Shown one piece after another: positions 27,297 through 35,318 of a stretch of DNA of 64,000 nt. A model generated the notes under the pieces. The model was not told the origin of the DNA, searched no databases, and saw nothing but the letters and a program-made list of their open reading frames with translations. The stretch spans positions 124,001-188,000 of the forward strand of contig NZ_QEWO01000005.1 of NCBI RefSeq assembly GCF_003402235.1, read 5' to 3'. Source of the DNA: Parahaliea mediterranea (lineage in GTDB: Bacteria > Pseudomonadota > Gammaproteobacteria > Pseudomonadales > Halieaceae). A program made the position numbers and the translations under genes. The first letter of the stretch is position 1. Every line of letters begins with the position of its first letter.

Positions 27297-27665
27297 CTAG
27301 CGGCTGCGGGCCTGCATGGCGTCCAGGTAGTCGTCCAGTTCCTGGTCGTTGGCGAACACCGCCATGTCCGGCAGGGCCTTGAGAATCTCGAAGACCTTTT
27401 CGATATGCGGCTTGCGATGGCTGGCGGCCAGGCGCTGCCCGGCTTCCCGGGCCTGCTTGGCTGCCTTGAATACCACCCGCAATCCGGCGGAGCTGATGTA
27501 GTCCAGCTCGCGCATGTCCAGCACGTTCAGCTGCATGCCGCTGGCCAGTACCTGCTGCAACTCCTGCTCAAAGGCGGGGGCGGTGTCGGTGTTGAGGGCA
27601 CCGCTCAAATAGAGCCGGGCCACGGAGCGATCCGGGTCGGTGGCGAGTCGGGTATCGAGTTTCAT
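27297..27665 (-). CDS. STAS-domain anti-sigma factor antagonist
   Basis: A 122-residue STAS protein of the SpoIIAA/RsbV type, with the phosphorylatable Ser region LDYISSAGLRVVFKA. In partner-switching, its phosphorylation state decides whether it binds an anti-sigma kinase. It overlaps the stop of the upstream phosphatase/kinase gene, which can supply both the phosphatase and the RsbW-like kinase. Confidence 0.9.
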   Translation of the reverse strand: MKLDTRLATDPDRSVARLYLSGALNTDTAPAFEQELQQVLASGMQLNVLDMRELDYISSAGLRVVFKAAKQAREAGQRLAASHRKPHIEKVFEILKALPDMAVFANDQELDDYLDAMQARSR

Positions 27666-30016
27666 CAGCGGTGTCCTGTCCTGTCTTTTTCTGTTGTCAG
27701 CGAGCGGCCCAGTTCCAGGCAGTTCTCATTGCCATCCCGGCAATAACGCTGCCAGTCGGTCAGCTGCACAATCAAGTGTACGCCAAGGCCGCCAATTTCC
27801 GCATGGTCAATGTCTGCCCCCAGCGTGGCCCGGCGCCCGTCCTCCAGGGGGTTGAAGGGGATGCCGGCGTCGCGCACGGTCAGCCGAACCTCCCCGTCGT
27901 CAATGGCCAGCGTCACGCTCACCTCGTCATGCTCGCCAAGGCTGCTGTATTTGAAGATGTTGGTGATCACCTCTTCCAGCACCAGTTGCAATTCGCTGCG
28001 ACTCTGGGCCGGCACCTGGGACCCCAGCACTTCAGCCAGCCAGTCGAGGCAGGCGCCGGTAACGCCCGGGATGAGGTGAAAGGTGCGCTGGTGCTGGCGA
28101 GCGCGGTGTGGGCGTGGCGGCTCCAGCAGCAGCACCGTGATGTCGTCGGACTGGGCCGCGCCATCGGTGAAGCGGCCAATATCATCGATCAGGCGCTGCC
28201 CCGCCGCCGGCAGTGGCTGCCCGGCGCTGCTGCCCAGCCACTGCAGCAGGCGCGCATGGCCAAACATGTCGCCGGCGCTGTTGAAGGCCTCGTCCACCCC
28301 GTCGGTGTACACCACCAGCCGGTCGCCGGGCTGCAGCGTAAGTTGGTTGTCGGGGTAGCTCTGGTCGGCCACCAGGCCGGTGGCGGGGCCGCTGTCCTGC
28401 AGCAGGCTGGCGGCGTGCCCGTCGCGCAGCAGCAAAGGTGGTGTGTGGCCGGCGCTGGCGTAGCGCAGTTGCAGGCTGTCCAGGTCCAGCACGGCCAGCA
28501 CCAGGGTGACAAACATGCAGTTGCTGTTGCGCTCCACCAGGGCGTTGTTCAGCTCCGCCAGCTTCCGGCCTGGGCTGGTGCTGCCCGGGTGTTGCAGGTG
28601 GCTCAGGCAGCGCGCCATGAACAGCGCCGCCGGCACGCCCTTGTCGGAGACATCCCCCACGGCAAAAAACAGTTGGCGGCCCTGCAGGCTGTAGGTGAAC
28701 AAATCGCCCCCCACGGTGCGCGCCGATTCCACCGTGGCCCAGAGTTGCACGTCGTCAAAATGCTCGCTGGCGCGGCCGCTCTGGGGCAGCATGGCCATCT
28801 GGATGTCGCGGGCAGCCGACAGCTCGCCTTCCATGCGGCTGCGGCTGGCGGTAGCCTGTTCCAGGTCGCTGATGTGGCGCTTCAGTTCTTCCTTCATGTG
28901 GCCGAAGGACTGCACCAGCCGCGCCACCTCGTCGTTCCCGGTGGCCTGAGGCAGGGGCGTGTCGAGATGGCCCTCGCCGAGCTGGTCGGCGGACAGGGCA
29001 AGCGCGGTCAGCGGGCGGGTGATGCGCCGGGTGACGAGGTTGACCACCAGAATCATCACCGCCAGGCACAAAAGGCCAAGGGCAATGACCTTGTACTCAT
29101 AGGCCCGCAGCTGGGCCAATACATCCCGCTCGGAATAAATAACGCCCAGCACCCAGCCGCTGTGCCGCAGGCGGGTCATGCGGATGATGCAGTGGCCGGC
29201 AATCACCTGGCAGTCGCCGTGGCGGGTGGTATCCACCCCGGGCGCCGCCTCGTTGGTCATGTCGAGCCAGAACTGCTGCTGATCGGCGTCGGGCAGGATG
29301 TCCTGATAAGGCTGGATCTGCGCTGCGTCGGTGTTGGAAGACAACACCAGCCCGTCATGACTGACCAGAAAGCCAATGCCGTGCTTGCCGAGTTCAAGGC
29401 GCTTGAGGTAGCGGTGCAGCTGGGCCAGGGTGAGGTCGGCGGTGGCCACGGCGTACAGCTGCGACCTGCCCTGCTCATCCAGGGTGAACACCGGCACAGA
29501 GTAGGTGGTCATGTAGATATCGGCGCCGCCGGCGTCGAAGTAGGGCTCGATCCAGCGCGGCTCGCCGCTGCTGGCGGCGTCGTCGAACCAGGGCAGTTGC
29601 CAGTAGGGCTCGGGGCCCTGGGCGAGATCGGCAAAGGCAATGCCATCGCCCTGCTTGAAATAGTAGGGGGCGAAGCCCTCGCGCCGGTGGGACTGACCGG
29701 GGGCCAGGGCGATGGTGGCGCCGAACACGTCGTCGTGGCGGCGTACGGTTTCTGCCAGCAGGCGGGTGAGTTCCTCTTCACTGCCGGGCCGCTGCGACAC
29801 GATGCTGCCGACAAAGCGGGTATTGCCCTCGATGCCCCGCAGCATGCGCTCCAGATCCTGCACCACATCCACCACGGTGTTCTGGGAGTCGATCCGCAGG
29901 CGTTCCAGGATTTCCTCCCGCGATATGCGGTAGTCCAGCAGCAGGGCCACGGCGATGATGGTGCCCGCCGACAGGGTCAGCGACAGGATGAGGCGGGAGG
30001 CGATGCTGGCTTTCAC
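27665..30016 (-). CDS. SpoIIE-type phosphatase with sensor, HAMP and RsbW-like kinase domains
   Basis: A 783-residue membrane signal protein. The N-terminal helix (SRLILSLTLSAGTIIAVALLL) and a dCache-like periplasmic sensor (about 50-300) lead to a second membrane helix and HAMP (about 310-385). Next come a PP2C/SpoIIE phosphatase (GGDLF, VGDVSDKGVPAALFM, YTDGVDEAFN, SDDITVL; about 405-625) and a C-terminal HATPase (LQLVLEEVITNIFKYS, LTVRDAGIPFNP, GGLGVHLI). Phosphatase and kinase in one chain, with the STAS substrate next door, make a self-contained switch. The GTG start overlaps no other gene. The final target is not in the window. Confidence 0.9.
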   Translation of the reverse strand: MKASIASRLILSLTLSAGTIIAVALLLDYRISREEILERLRIDSQNTVVDVVQDLERMLRGIEGNTRFVGSIVSQRPGSEEELTRLLAETVRRHDDVFGATIALAPGQSHRREGFAPYYFKQGDGIAFADLAQGPEPYWQLPWFDDAASSGEPRWIEPYFDAGGADIYMTTYSVPVFTLDEQGRSQLYAVATADLTLAQLHRYLKRLELGKHGIGFLVSHDGLVLSSNTDAAQIQPYQDILPDADQQQFWLDMTNEAAPGVDTTRHGDCQVIAGHCIIRMTRLRHSGWVLGVIYSERDVLAQLRAYEYKVIALGLLCLAVMILVVNLVTRRITRPLTALALSADQLGEGHLDTPLPQATGNDEVARLVQSFGHMKEELKRHISDLEQATASRSRMEGELSAARDIQMAMLPQSGRASEHFDDVQLWATVESARTVGGDLFTYSLQGRQLFFAVGDVSDKGVPAALFMARCLSHLQHPGSTSPGRKLAELNNALVERNSNCMFVTLVLAVLDLDSLQLRYASAGHTPPLLLRDGHAASLLQDSGPATGLVADQSYPDNQLTLQPGDRLVVYTDGVDEAFNSAGDMFGHARLLQWLGSSAGQPLPAAGQRLIDDIGRFTDGAAQSDDITVLLLEPPRPHRARQHQRTFHLIPGVTGACLDWLAEVLGSQVPAQSRSELQLVLEEVITNIFKYSSLGEHDEVSVTLAIDDGEVRLTVRDAGIPFNPLEDGRRATLGADIDHAEIGGLGVHLIVQLTDWQRYCRDGNENCLELGRSLTTEKDRTGHR

Positions 30017-30034
30017 GTTCCCGCCCGGCCGGCC

Positions 30035-30475
30035 TTACCAGCTGCCGGTGTTGTCCATGGAGGCCCAGGGCTCTGCCGGTGGCAGGCTGTCGCCTTCCTG
30101 CAGCAGCTCGATGGAGATGCCATCGGGTGAGCGCACGAAGGCCATGTGGCCGTCGCGCGGCGGGCGGTTGATGGTAACGCCGGCGTCCATCAGGCGCTGG
30201 CAGAGGTCGTAGATGTTCTCCACCCGGTAGGCCAGGTGGCCAAAGTTGCGCCCGCCGCTGTATGCCTCCGGGTCCCAGTTGTAGGTGAGTTCCACCAGCG
30301 GGGCCTTGTGTTCGCGTGCCTTTTCGGCATCGGCCGGCGCGGCCAAAAACACCAGGGTAAAGCGGCCGCCTTCATTGTCCCAGCGGTCCACCTCCACCAG
30401 GCCGAGTTTGTTGCAGTAGAAGTCGAGTGATTGGTCGAGGTCGCTCACGCGCACCATCGTGTGCAGGTATCTCAT
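30035..30475 (-). CDS. gloA: Lactoylglutathione lyase (glyoxalase I)
   Basis: Isomerises the methylglyoxal-glutathione hemithioacetal to S-lactoylglutathione. The ATG at 30475 begins [20 protein letters not shown], a standard GloA N-terminus with the first metal His. LVELTYNW supplies the Glu and [11 protein letters not shown] the next His, with a late Glu near ISIELLQEG. 146 residues is slightly longer than most GloA because of an extended tail. It diverges from metY. Confidence 0.93.
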   Translation of the reverse strand: MRYLHTMVRVSDLDQSLDFYCNKLGLVEVDRWDNEGGRFTLVFLAAPADAEKAREHKAPLVELTYNWDPEAYSGGRNFGHLAYRVENIYDLCQRLMDAGVTINRPPRDGHMAFVRSPDGISIELLQEGDSLPPAEPWASMDNTGSW

Positions 30476-30663
30476 GGCAGTTTCAACGGCAGGTTGTGGT
30501 TGTTGCGGAAAATGGTAGTGGGCATGTGCGCCGGCGGCAAGGTTTAGCTTGGCGAGCCGGATGGTTGCTGCAGGTGCCGCGAGGACGTTGCCCGGCCTAT
30601 ACTGAACAACACCCGCAATCTCGATGAGGGCTTCAATAGCCTCGCGCAACCCGGAGAAGAACT

Positions 30664-31935
30664 GTGAAAAAAGAAACGATATGCATCCATGAAGGCTACG
30701 AAACCGATCCAGTGACCAAGTCCTGTGCGGTGCCAATTTACCAGACTGTGTCCTACGAGTTCGACAGCGCCCAGCACGGGGCCGATCTGTTCAACCTGGC
30801 GGTGCCGGGCAATATCTATACCCGCATTATGAATCCCACCTGGGATGTATTGGAAAAGCGGGTGGCGGCGCTGGAGGGCGGCGTAGCCGCGCTTGCCGTG
30901 TCGGCCGGCAGCGCCGCCATCAACTACGCCATCCTGACCATTGCCGAGGCCGGCGACAACATTGTTGCCACGCCCCAGCTGTATGGCGGCACCTATACCC
31001 TGTTTGCCCACATGCTGCCGCGGCAGGGCATTGAAGTGCGCTTTGCCAAGAGTGACCGCGCGGAGGACCTGGCCGAGCTGGTGGACGAGCGCACCCGCGC
31101 CGTGTTCTGCGAATCCATAGGCAACCCGGCCGGCAACATTGTCGATATCGGGCCGATCGCGGCCATGGCCCACGACAGGGGCGTGCCGCTCATTGTGGAC
31201 AATACGGTCGCCACGCCGGCGCTGCTGAACCCCATCGAGTGGGGCGCCGACATTGTGGTGCATTCACTCACCAAGTACATGGGTGGGCACGGCAACTCCC
31301 TAGGCGGGATCATTGTGGATTCCGGGCGCTTTCCCTGGGCGGATCATGCGGACCGCTTTCCCATGCTGAACCAGCCGGAGCCGGCCTACCACGGTGTGGT
31401 ATACACCCGTGATTTTGGCGCGGCGGCCTACGTGGCGCGCGCCCGCACTGTGCCCCTGCGCAATACCGGCGCGGCGCTCTCGCCCATGAATGCCTTTATG
31501 CTGCTGCAGGGCATGGAAACCCTGCCGCTGCGCATGGAGCGCCACTGTGACAATGCCATTGCCGTGGCCCAATACCTGCAGCAGCATCCCAGTGTGGACT
31601 GGGTGAGCTACGCCGGGTTGGAAGACAGCCCTTACCATGCCCTGGCGCAGAAGTATTTTGGCGGCCGCCCCTCGTCGCTGCTGACTTTTGGCATCAAGGG
31701 CGGCTTTGATGCCGGGGTTAAATTCTACGATGCGCTGGGCATGATCAAGCGGCTGGTCAATATCGGGGATACACGCAGCCTGTGCTGCCACCCCGCTTCC
31801 ACCACCCACCGTCAGCTGGACGAGAAAGAGCTGCAGGTGGCCGGTGTCAGTCCCGAGATGCTGCGGCTGTGCATTGGCATCGAGCACATCGACGATATTC
31901 TGGCGGACCTCGAACAGGCCTTCGCGGCCATCTAA
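30664..31935 (+). CDS. metY: O-acetylhomoserine aminocarboxypropyltransferase (MetY-like)
   Basis: A PLP-dependent Cys/Met metabolism enzyme making homocysteine (or methionine) from O-acetylhomoserine and sulfide. The 423 residues fit MetY. The PLP lysine is K204 in [17 protein letters not shown], and the N-terminus [17 protein letters not shown] is characteristic. TATACT at 30598-30603 may be its -10. A related gamma-synthase cannot be fully excluded. It converges on nsrR. Confidence 0.92.
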   Translation: MKKETICIHEGYETDPVTKSCAVPIYQTVSYEFDSAQHGADLFNLAVPGNIYTRIMNPTWDVLEKRVAALEGGVAALAVSAGSAAINYAILTIAEAGDNIVATPQLYGGTYTLFAHMLPRQGIEVRFAKSDRAEDLAELVDERTRAVFCESIGNPAGNIVDIGPIAAMAHDRGVPLIVDNTVATPALLNPIEWGADIVVHSLTKYMGGHGNSLGGIIVDSGRFPWADHADRFPMLNQPEPAYHGVVYTRDFGAAAYVARARTVPLRNTGAALSPMNAFMLLQGMETLPLRMERHCDNAIAVAQYLQQHPSVDWVSYAGLEDSPYHALAQKYFGGRPSSLLTFGIKGGFDAGVKFYDALGMIKRLVNIGDTRSLCCHPASTTHRQLDEKELQVAGVSPEMLRLCIGIEHIDDILADLEQAFAAI

Positions 31936-31967
31936 TACCCCCCTCGCCCGGCCTTCGCGCCGGGCGG

Positions 31968-32408
31968 TTAGCGCTCGATGGCCAGCAGGTCGCGCAGCTG
32001 CCGCCCGGTTTCTGGCGGCAGCAAATCGGCCAGGGTGTGTGCATCCAGTTGCGCCAGAAAGGCAGCCTGGGCCTGGTTGAAAAGGCCCTGCAGGCGGCAG
32101 CTGGGCGAGAGCACGCAGGCCCCTGGTTCGTCTACGCACTCCACCACCGCCAGACTGCTTTCCATGTCGCGAAACACCGCGCCCACCGAGATCTGCCCGG
32201 GCGCACTGGCCAGCGTCAGGCCGCCGTTCTTGCCGCGGGTTGCCCGCAGGTAGCCCAACTGGTGCAGGCGGTTCACCACCTTGGTGAGGTGGTTGCGGGA
32301 AATGCCGTAGCGCTCGGCAATTTCATTGATGGTGACGACCGAGCCTTGCTTGAGCGCCAGGTACATGAGGGTGCGAAGGGCGTAGTCGCTGTGTCGGGTG
32401 ATGCGCAA
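31968..32408 (-). CDS. nsrR: Nitric-oxide-sensing repressor NsrR
   Basis: Rrf2-family [Fe-S] repressor that loses DNA binding on NO exposure. The 146-residue protein has the Rrf2 winged helix (ISRNHLTKVVNRLHQLGYL; RGKNGGL) and three cluster cysteines at residues 91, 98 and 104 (VECVDEPGACVLSPSCR). It is divergent from norC, and a full NsrR operator lies between them. Confidence 0.95.
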   Translation of the reverse strand: MRITRHSDYALRTLMYLALKQGSVVTINEIAERYGISRNHLTKVVNRLHQLGYLRATRGKNGGLTLASAPGQISVGAVFRDMESSLAVVECVDEPGACVLSPSCRLQGLFNQAQAAFLAQLDAHTLADLLPPETGRQLRDLLAIER

Positions 32409-32523
32409 TGGACTCTCGCTGCGTCGATAACAGCGCGAGTGTAGCCACGGCCAGACTGCGCGGCAATGCGCAACCGGTGATACGCCTGTTTATACCGCCA
32501 GCCAACTTGCCGTTGCGTACGCA

Positions 32524-32552
32524 TTGACCCTGGCCGAGGTGTAGTCTATAAG
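32524..32552 (+). promoter_or_regulatory. Sigma-70 promoter of norCBQD
   Basis: TTGACC (32524-32529), a 17-base spacer and TATAAG (32547-32552), with predicted transcription start near 32559. The NsrR operator overlaps the -10 and start, as expected for repression. Confidence 0.7.
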
Positions 32553-32572
32553 ATGCATGTTAAATGCATCTT
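32550..32572 (+). promoter_or_regulatory. NsrR operator upstream of norC
   Basis: An 11-1-11 palindrome: AAGATGCATGT, T, AAATGCATCTT. The outer nine bases on each side are perfectly complementary and match the enterobacterial NsrR consensus closely. With a linked nsrR gene, this is a near-certain NO-responsive operator. Confidence 0.93.
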
Positions 32573-32614
32573 TAAGCGGATGTGTACTGGCCAATGCCTA
32601 CCGAGGGAGTGGAC

Positions 32615-33067
32615 ATGAGCGAAATGCTGTCGCGCAACCGCGCACGCAATATTTTCTTTGGCGGTTCGACCTTCTTTTTTCTGCTGTTTGCCGCGCTGAC
32701 CGCGCACAGCCACTGGTACATGGTGAACGTGTCCACCGACCGCGAGGGGCTGACCGAGGCGGTGGCCCGGGGCAAGCATGTGTGGGAGAAGCACAGCTGC
32801 ATCAACTGCCACAGCCTGATTGGCGAGGGGGCGTATTTCGCGCCCGAACTCGGCAACGTGTGGACCCGCTACGGCGGGCGCGAAAATCCCGACAGCGCCC
32901 GTGCGGCGCTCAAGGGCTGGATCAAGGCCCAGCCGCTCAACGTTCCCGGCCGACGCAAAATGCCGGCCTTTGATCTGAGCGAGCAGGAACTGGACGATCT
33001 GGTGGAGTTCTTCCGCTGGACTGATGCTATCGACACGCAGGACTGGCCGCCGCACCCGGTGGGCTGA
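32615..33067 (+). CDS. norC: Nitric oxide reductase subunit C (cytochrome c)
   Basis: Membrane-anchored monoheme subunit that passes electrons to NorB. An N-terminal membrane helix (IFFGGSTFFFLLFAALTAH) precedes the CINCH heme motif (Cys62-His66) and the MPAFDLS axial-Met region. The ATG at 32615 with GGGAGTGG just upstream gives 150 residues, standard for NorC. An earlier ATG at 32582 adds eleven non-family residues. Confidence 0.96.
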   Translation: MSEMLSRNRARNIFFGGSTFFFLLFAALTAHSHWYMVNVSTDREGLTEAVARGKHVWEKHSCINCHSLIGEGAYFAPELGNVWTRYGGRENPDSARAALKGWIKAQPLNVPGRRKMPAFDLSEQELDDLVEFFRWTDAIDTQDWPPHPVG

Positions 33068-33113
33068 ACGCACGCTGTGACCACGGCAACCAATTGACGG
33101 TGGGAGAGACCCA

Positions 33114-34454
33114 ATGAAATACGCAAGCCAGCAACTCGCGCTGCCCTACTTTGCGGTGGCCATGCTCCTGTTTCTGCTGCAGGTGGTGTTCGGCATACTG
33201 GCCGCCACGGTGTACGTGATGCCGGACTTCATGGCCGCCATCGAGCCCTTCCATATCATGCGCATGAGCCACACCAACCTGCTGATTGTGTGGCTGCTCA
33301 TCGGCTTTATGGGCTGCACCTACTACCTGCTGCCGGAAGAGGCGGAAACCGAAACCCACAGCCCACTGCTGGCCTGGCTGGGCCTGGGGATATTCGCGGT
33401 GGCCGGTGCCGGCGCCCTGCTGAGCTATCAGTTTGGCATTCACGAGGGCCGCGAATTTCTTGAGCAGCCCCTGTGGTGCAAGGTGCTGATCACCGTGTCC
33501 TTCCTGATGTTCCTGTACAACTGCAGTCGCACCCTGCTGGCTGGCCGCAAAACGGCCATCAACACGGTGCTGATGATGGGCCTTTGGCTGGCGGCCATCT
33601 TCTGGCTGTTCGCCTTCTATAACCCCGACAACCTGTCCGTCGACAAGCTCTACTGGTGGTGGATTGTCCACGTCTGGGTGGAGGGCGTGTGGGAGCTGAT
33701 CATGGGGTCGCTGCTGGCCTACCTGCTGATCAAGATGACCGGGGTGGATCGGGAAATTATCGAGAAATGGCTGTACGTGATCATTGGCCTGGCCCTGTTC
33801 TCGGGCCTGCTTGGCACCGGCCACCACTATTACTGGATTGGCGCCCCGGGCTACTGGCAGCCCCTGGGCAGTATCTTCTCAACCCTGGAAGTGGCGCCCT
33901 TCCTGGCCATGGTGATGTTCGCCTTCTACATGTTCTGGAAGGGGCGGCGCAACCATCCCAACAGCGCCGCCATGCTGTGGACACTGGGCAGCGCCACCGT
34001 CGCCTTCTTTGGCGCCGGCGTGTGGGGCTTCCTGCACACGCTGTCTTTCGTGAACTATTACAGCCACGGCACACAGGTGACCGCAGCCCACGGCCACCTG
34101 GCCTTCTACGGCGCCTACGTCATGATGGTGCTGGCGATCATTACCTATGCCATGCCCCAGCTGCGCAAAGTGCAGCCCTTTAACCAGCTGCTGAACATGT
34201 GGAGCTTCTGGATCATGACATCGGCCATGTGCTTCATGACCTTTACCCTCACCTTTGCCGGCGTGGTGCAAACCCACCTGCAGCGGGTGCTGGGCATGAA
34301 CTACATGGAGGTGCAGTCGCAGCTCACCATCTTCTACGCCATGCGCCTGGGGGCCGGCACGGTGGTGGCGATAGCCGTGCTGCTGTACCTGGTGGCCATA
34401 TTTGGCCCTGCCCGCCAGCGCCTGCCCCAGGGCAATGCCGCGGTGGCCGCCTGA
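33114..34454 (+). CDS. norB: Nitric oxide reductase subunit B
   Basis: Catalytic heme b/b3-FeB subunit reducing 2 NO to N2O in the inner membrane. The 446-residue, twelve-helix protein is a heme-copper-oxidase relative, with conserved histidines in FHIMRMSHTNLL, IVHVWVEGVWE (metal His and essential Glu), GTGHHYYWIG and AHGHLAFYGAY. It pairs with NorC as a cNor type; no quinol-oxidising N-terminal extension is present. Confidence 0.97.
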   Translation: MKYASQQLALPYFAVAMLLFLLQVVFGILAATVYVMPDFMAAIEPFHIMRMSHTNLLIVWLLIGFMGCTYYLLPEEAETETHSPLLAWLGLGIFAVAGAGALLSYQFGIHEGREFLEQPLWCKVLITVSFLMFLYNCSRTLLAGRKTAINTVLMMGLWLAAIFWLFAFYNPDNLSVDKLYWWWIVHVWVEGVWELIMGSLLAYLLIKMTGVDREIIEKWLYVIIGLALFSGLLGTGHHYYWIGAPGYWQPLGSIFSTLEVAPFLAMVMFAFYMFWKGRRNHPNSAAMLWTLGSATVAFFGAGVWGFLHTLSFVNYYSHGTQVTAAHGHLAFYGAYVMMVLAIITYAMPQLRKVQPFNQLLNMWSFWIMTSAMCFMTFTLTFAGVVQTHLQRVLGMNYMEVQSQLTIFYAMRLGAGTVVAIAVLLYLVAIFGPARQRLPQGNAAVAA

Positions 34455-35294
34455 ATGGTGGGGCCGGTGGTGACGGCTGGCATGGCCGCGCAGGCCGATG
34501 CAGCGCCGGCGGCAGAGGTACCCTTCTACCAAAGCGTCGGGGCCGAGTGTGATTTGTTCCTGCACGCCTACCGCCAGCGCCTGCCGCTGTTGCTGAAGGG
34601 GCCAACGGGCTGCGGCAAGACGCGCTTTGTCCAGCACATGGCGGCGCGGCTCGGGCAACAGCTGCATACCGTGGCCTGCCACGACGACCTGACCGCCGCC
34701 GATTTGACCGGGCGTTACCTGCTGCGCGACGGCGAAACCCGCTGGGTGGACGGCCCCCTCACCCGCGCCGTGCGCGAGGGCGGCATCTGCTACCTGGACG
34801 AGGTGGTGGAGGCGCGCAAGGATGTGACAGTAGTGCTGCACCCGCTGACCGATGATCGCCGGATGCTGCCGCTGGAGCGCACCGGCGAACAACTCATTGC
34901 GCCGCCGGGCTTCATGCTGGTGGTGTCCTACAACCCGGGCTACCAGCATGTGCTGAAGGCCCTGAAGCCGAGCACTCGCCAGCGCTTTGTGGCGCTCAGC
35001 CTGGACTTCCCGCCGCCGCCCCAGGAGCGCGATATCGTGGCCCACGAAAGTGGCCTGCCCCCGGCCACCGCCGCCGCGCTGGTCAACCTTGCCACCCGCC
35101 TGCGCGCCCTCAAGGGGCAGGATCTCGAAGAGGGCGTGTCCACCCGGCTGCTGATTTACTGCGGCAGTCTGGTGCAGGCCGGCATGCCGATACTGGATGC
35201 GGCGCGGGCCACACTGGTGGAGCCCTTGACCGACGATGCCGATGTGCAAGAGGGCCTGCTGGAAGCGGTGCGCGCGACCTTCGGCGAGGATTGA
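34455..35294 (+). CDS. norQ: NorQ, MoxR-type AAA+ ATPase
   Basis: CbbQ/NirQ/NorQ ATPase that, with NorD, inserts the non-heme iron into NorB. Walker A is GPTGCGKTR (residues 49-57), Walker B is ICYLDEVVE (about 114), and VVSYNPGYQ is the family sensor region. The ATG immediately follows the norB stop, indicating translational coupling. 279 residues is slightly long because of an Ala-rich N-terminus. Confidence 0.95.
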   Translation: MVGPVVTAGMAAQADAAPAAEVPFYQSVGAECDLFLHAYRQRLPLLLKGPTGCGKTRFVQHMAARLGQQLHTVACHDDLTAADLTGRYLLRDGETRWVDGPLTRAVREGGICYLDEVVEARKDVTVVLHPLTDDRRMLPLERTGEQLIAPPGFMLVVSYNPGYQHVLKALKPSTRQRFVALSLDFPPPPQERDIVAHESGLPPATAAALVNLATRLRALKGQDLEEGVSTRLLIYCGSLVQAGMPILDAARATLVEPLTDDADVQEGLLEAVRATFGED

Positions 35295-35318
35295 GGCGCC
35301 CCTGGTGCTGGATATCAA

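Noticed and set aside
27671..30130. An 819-codon plus-strand open frame opposite the SpoIIE/kinase gene
   Set aside because: Exact antisense of a gene with intact phosphatase and kinase motifs; His/Gln/Gly-rich translation without domains.
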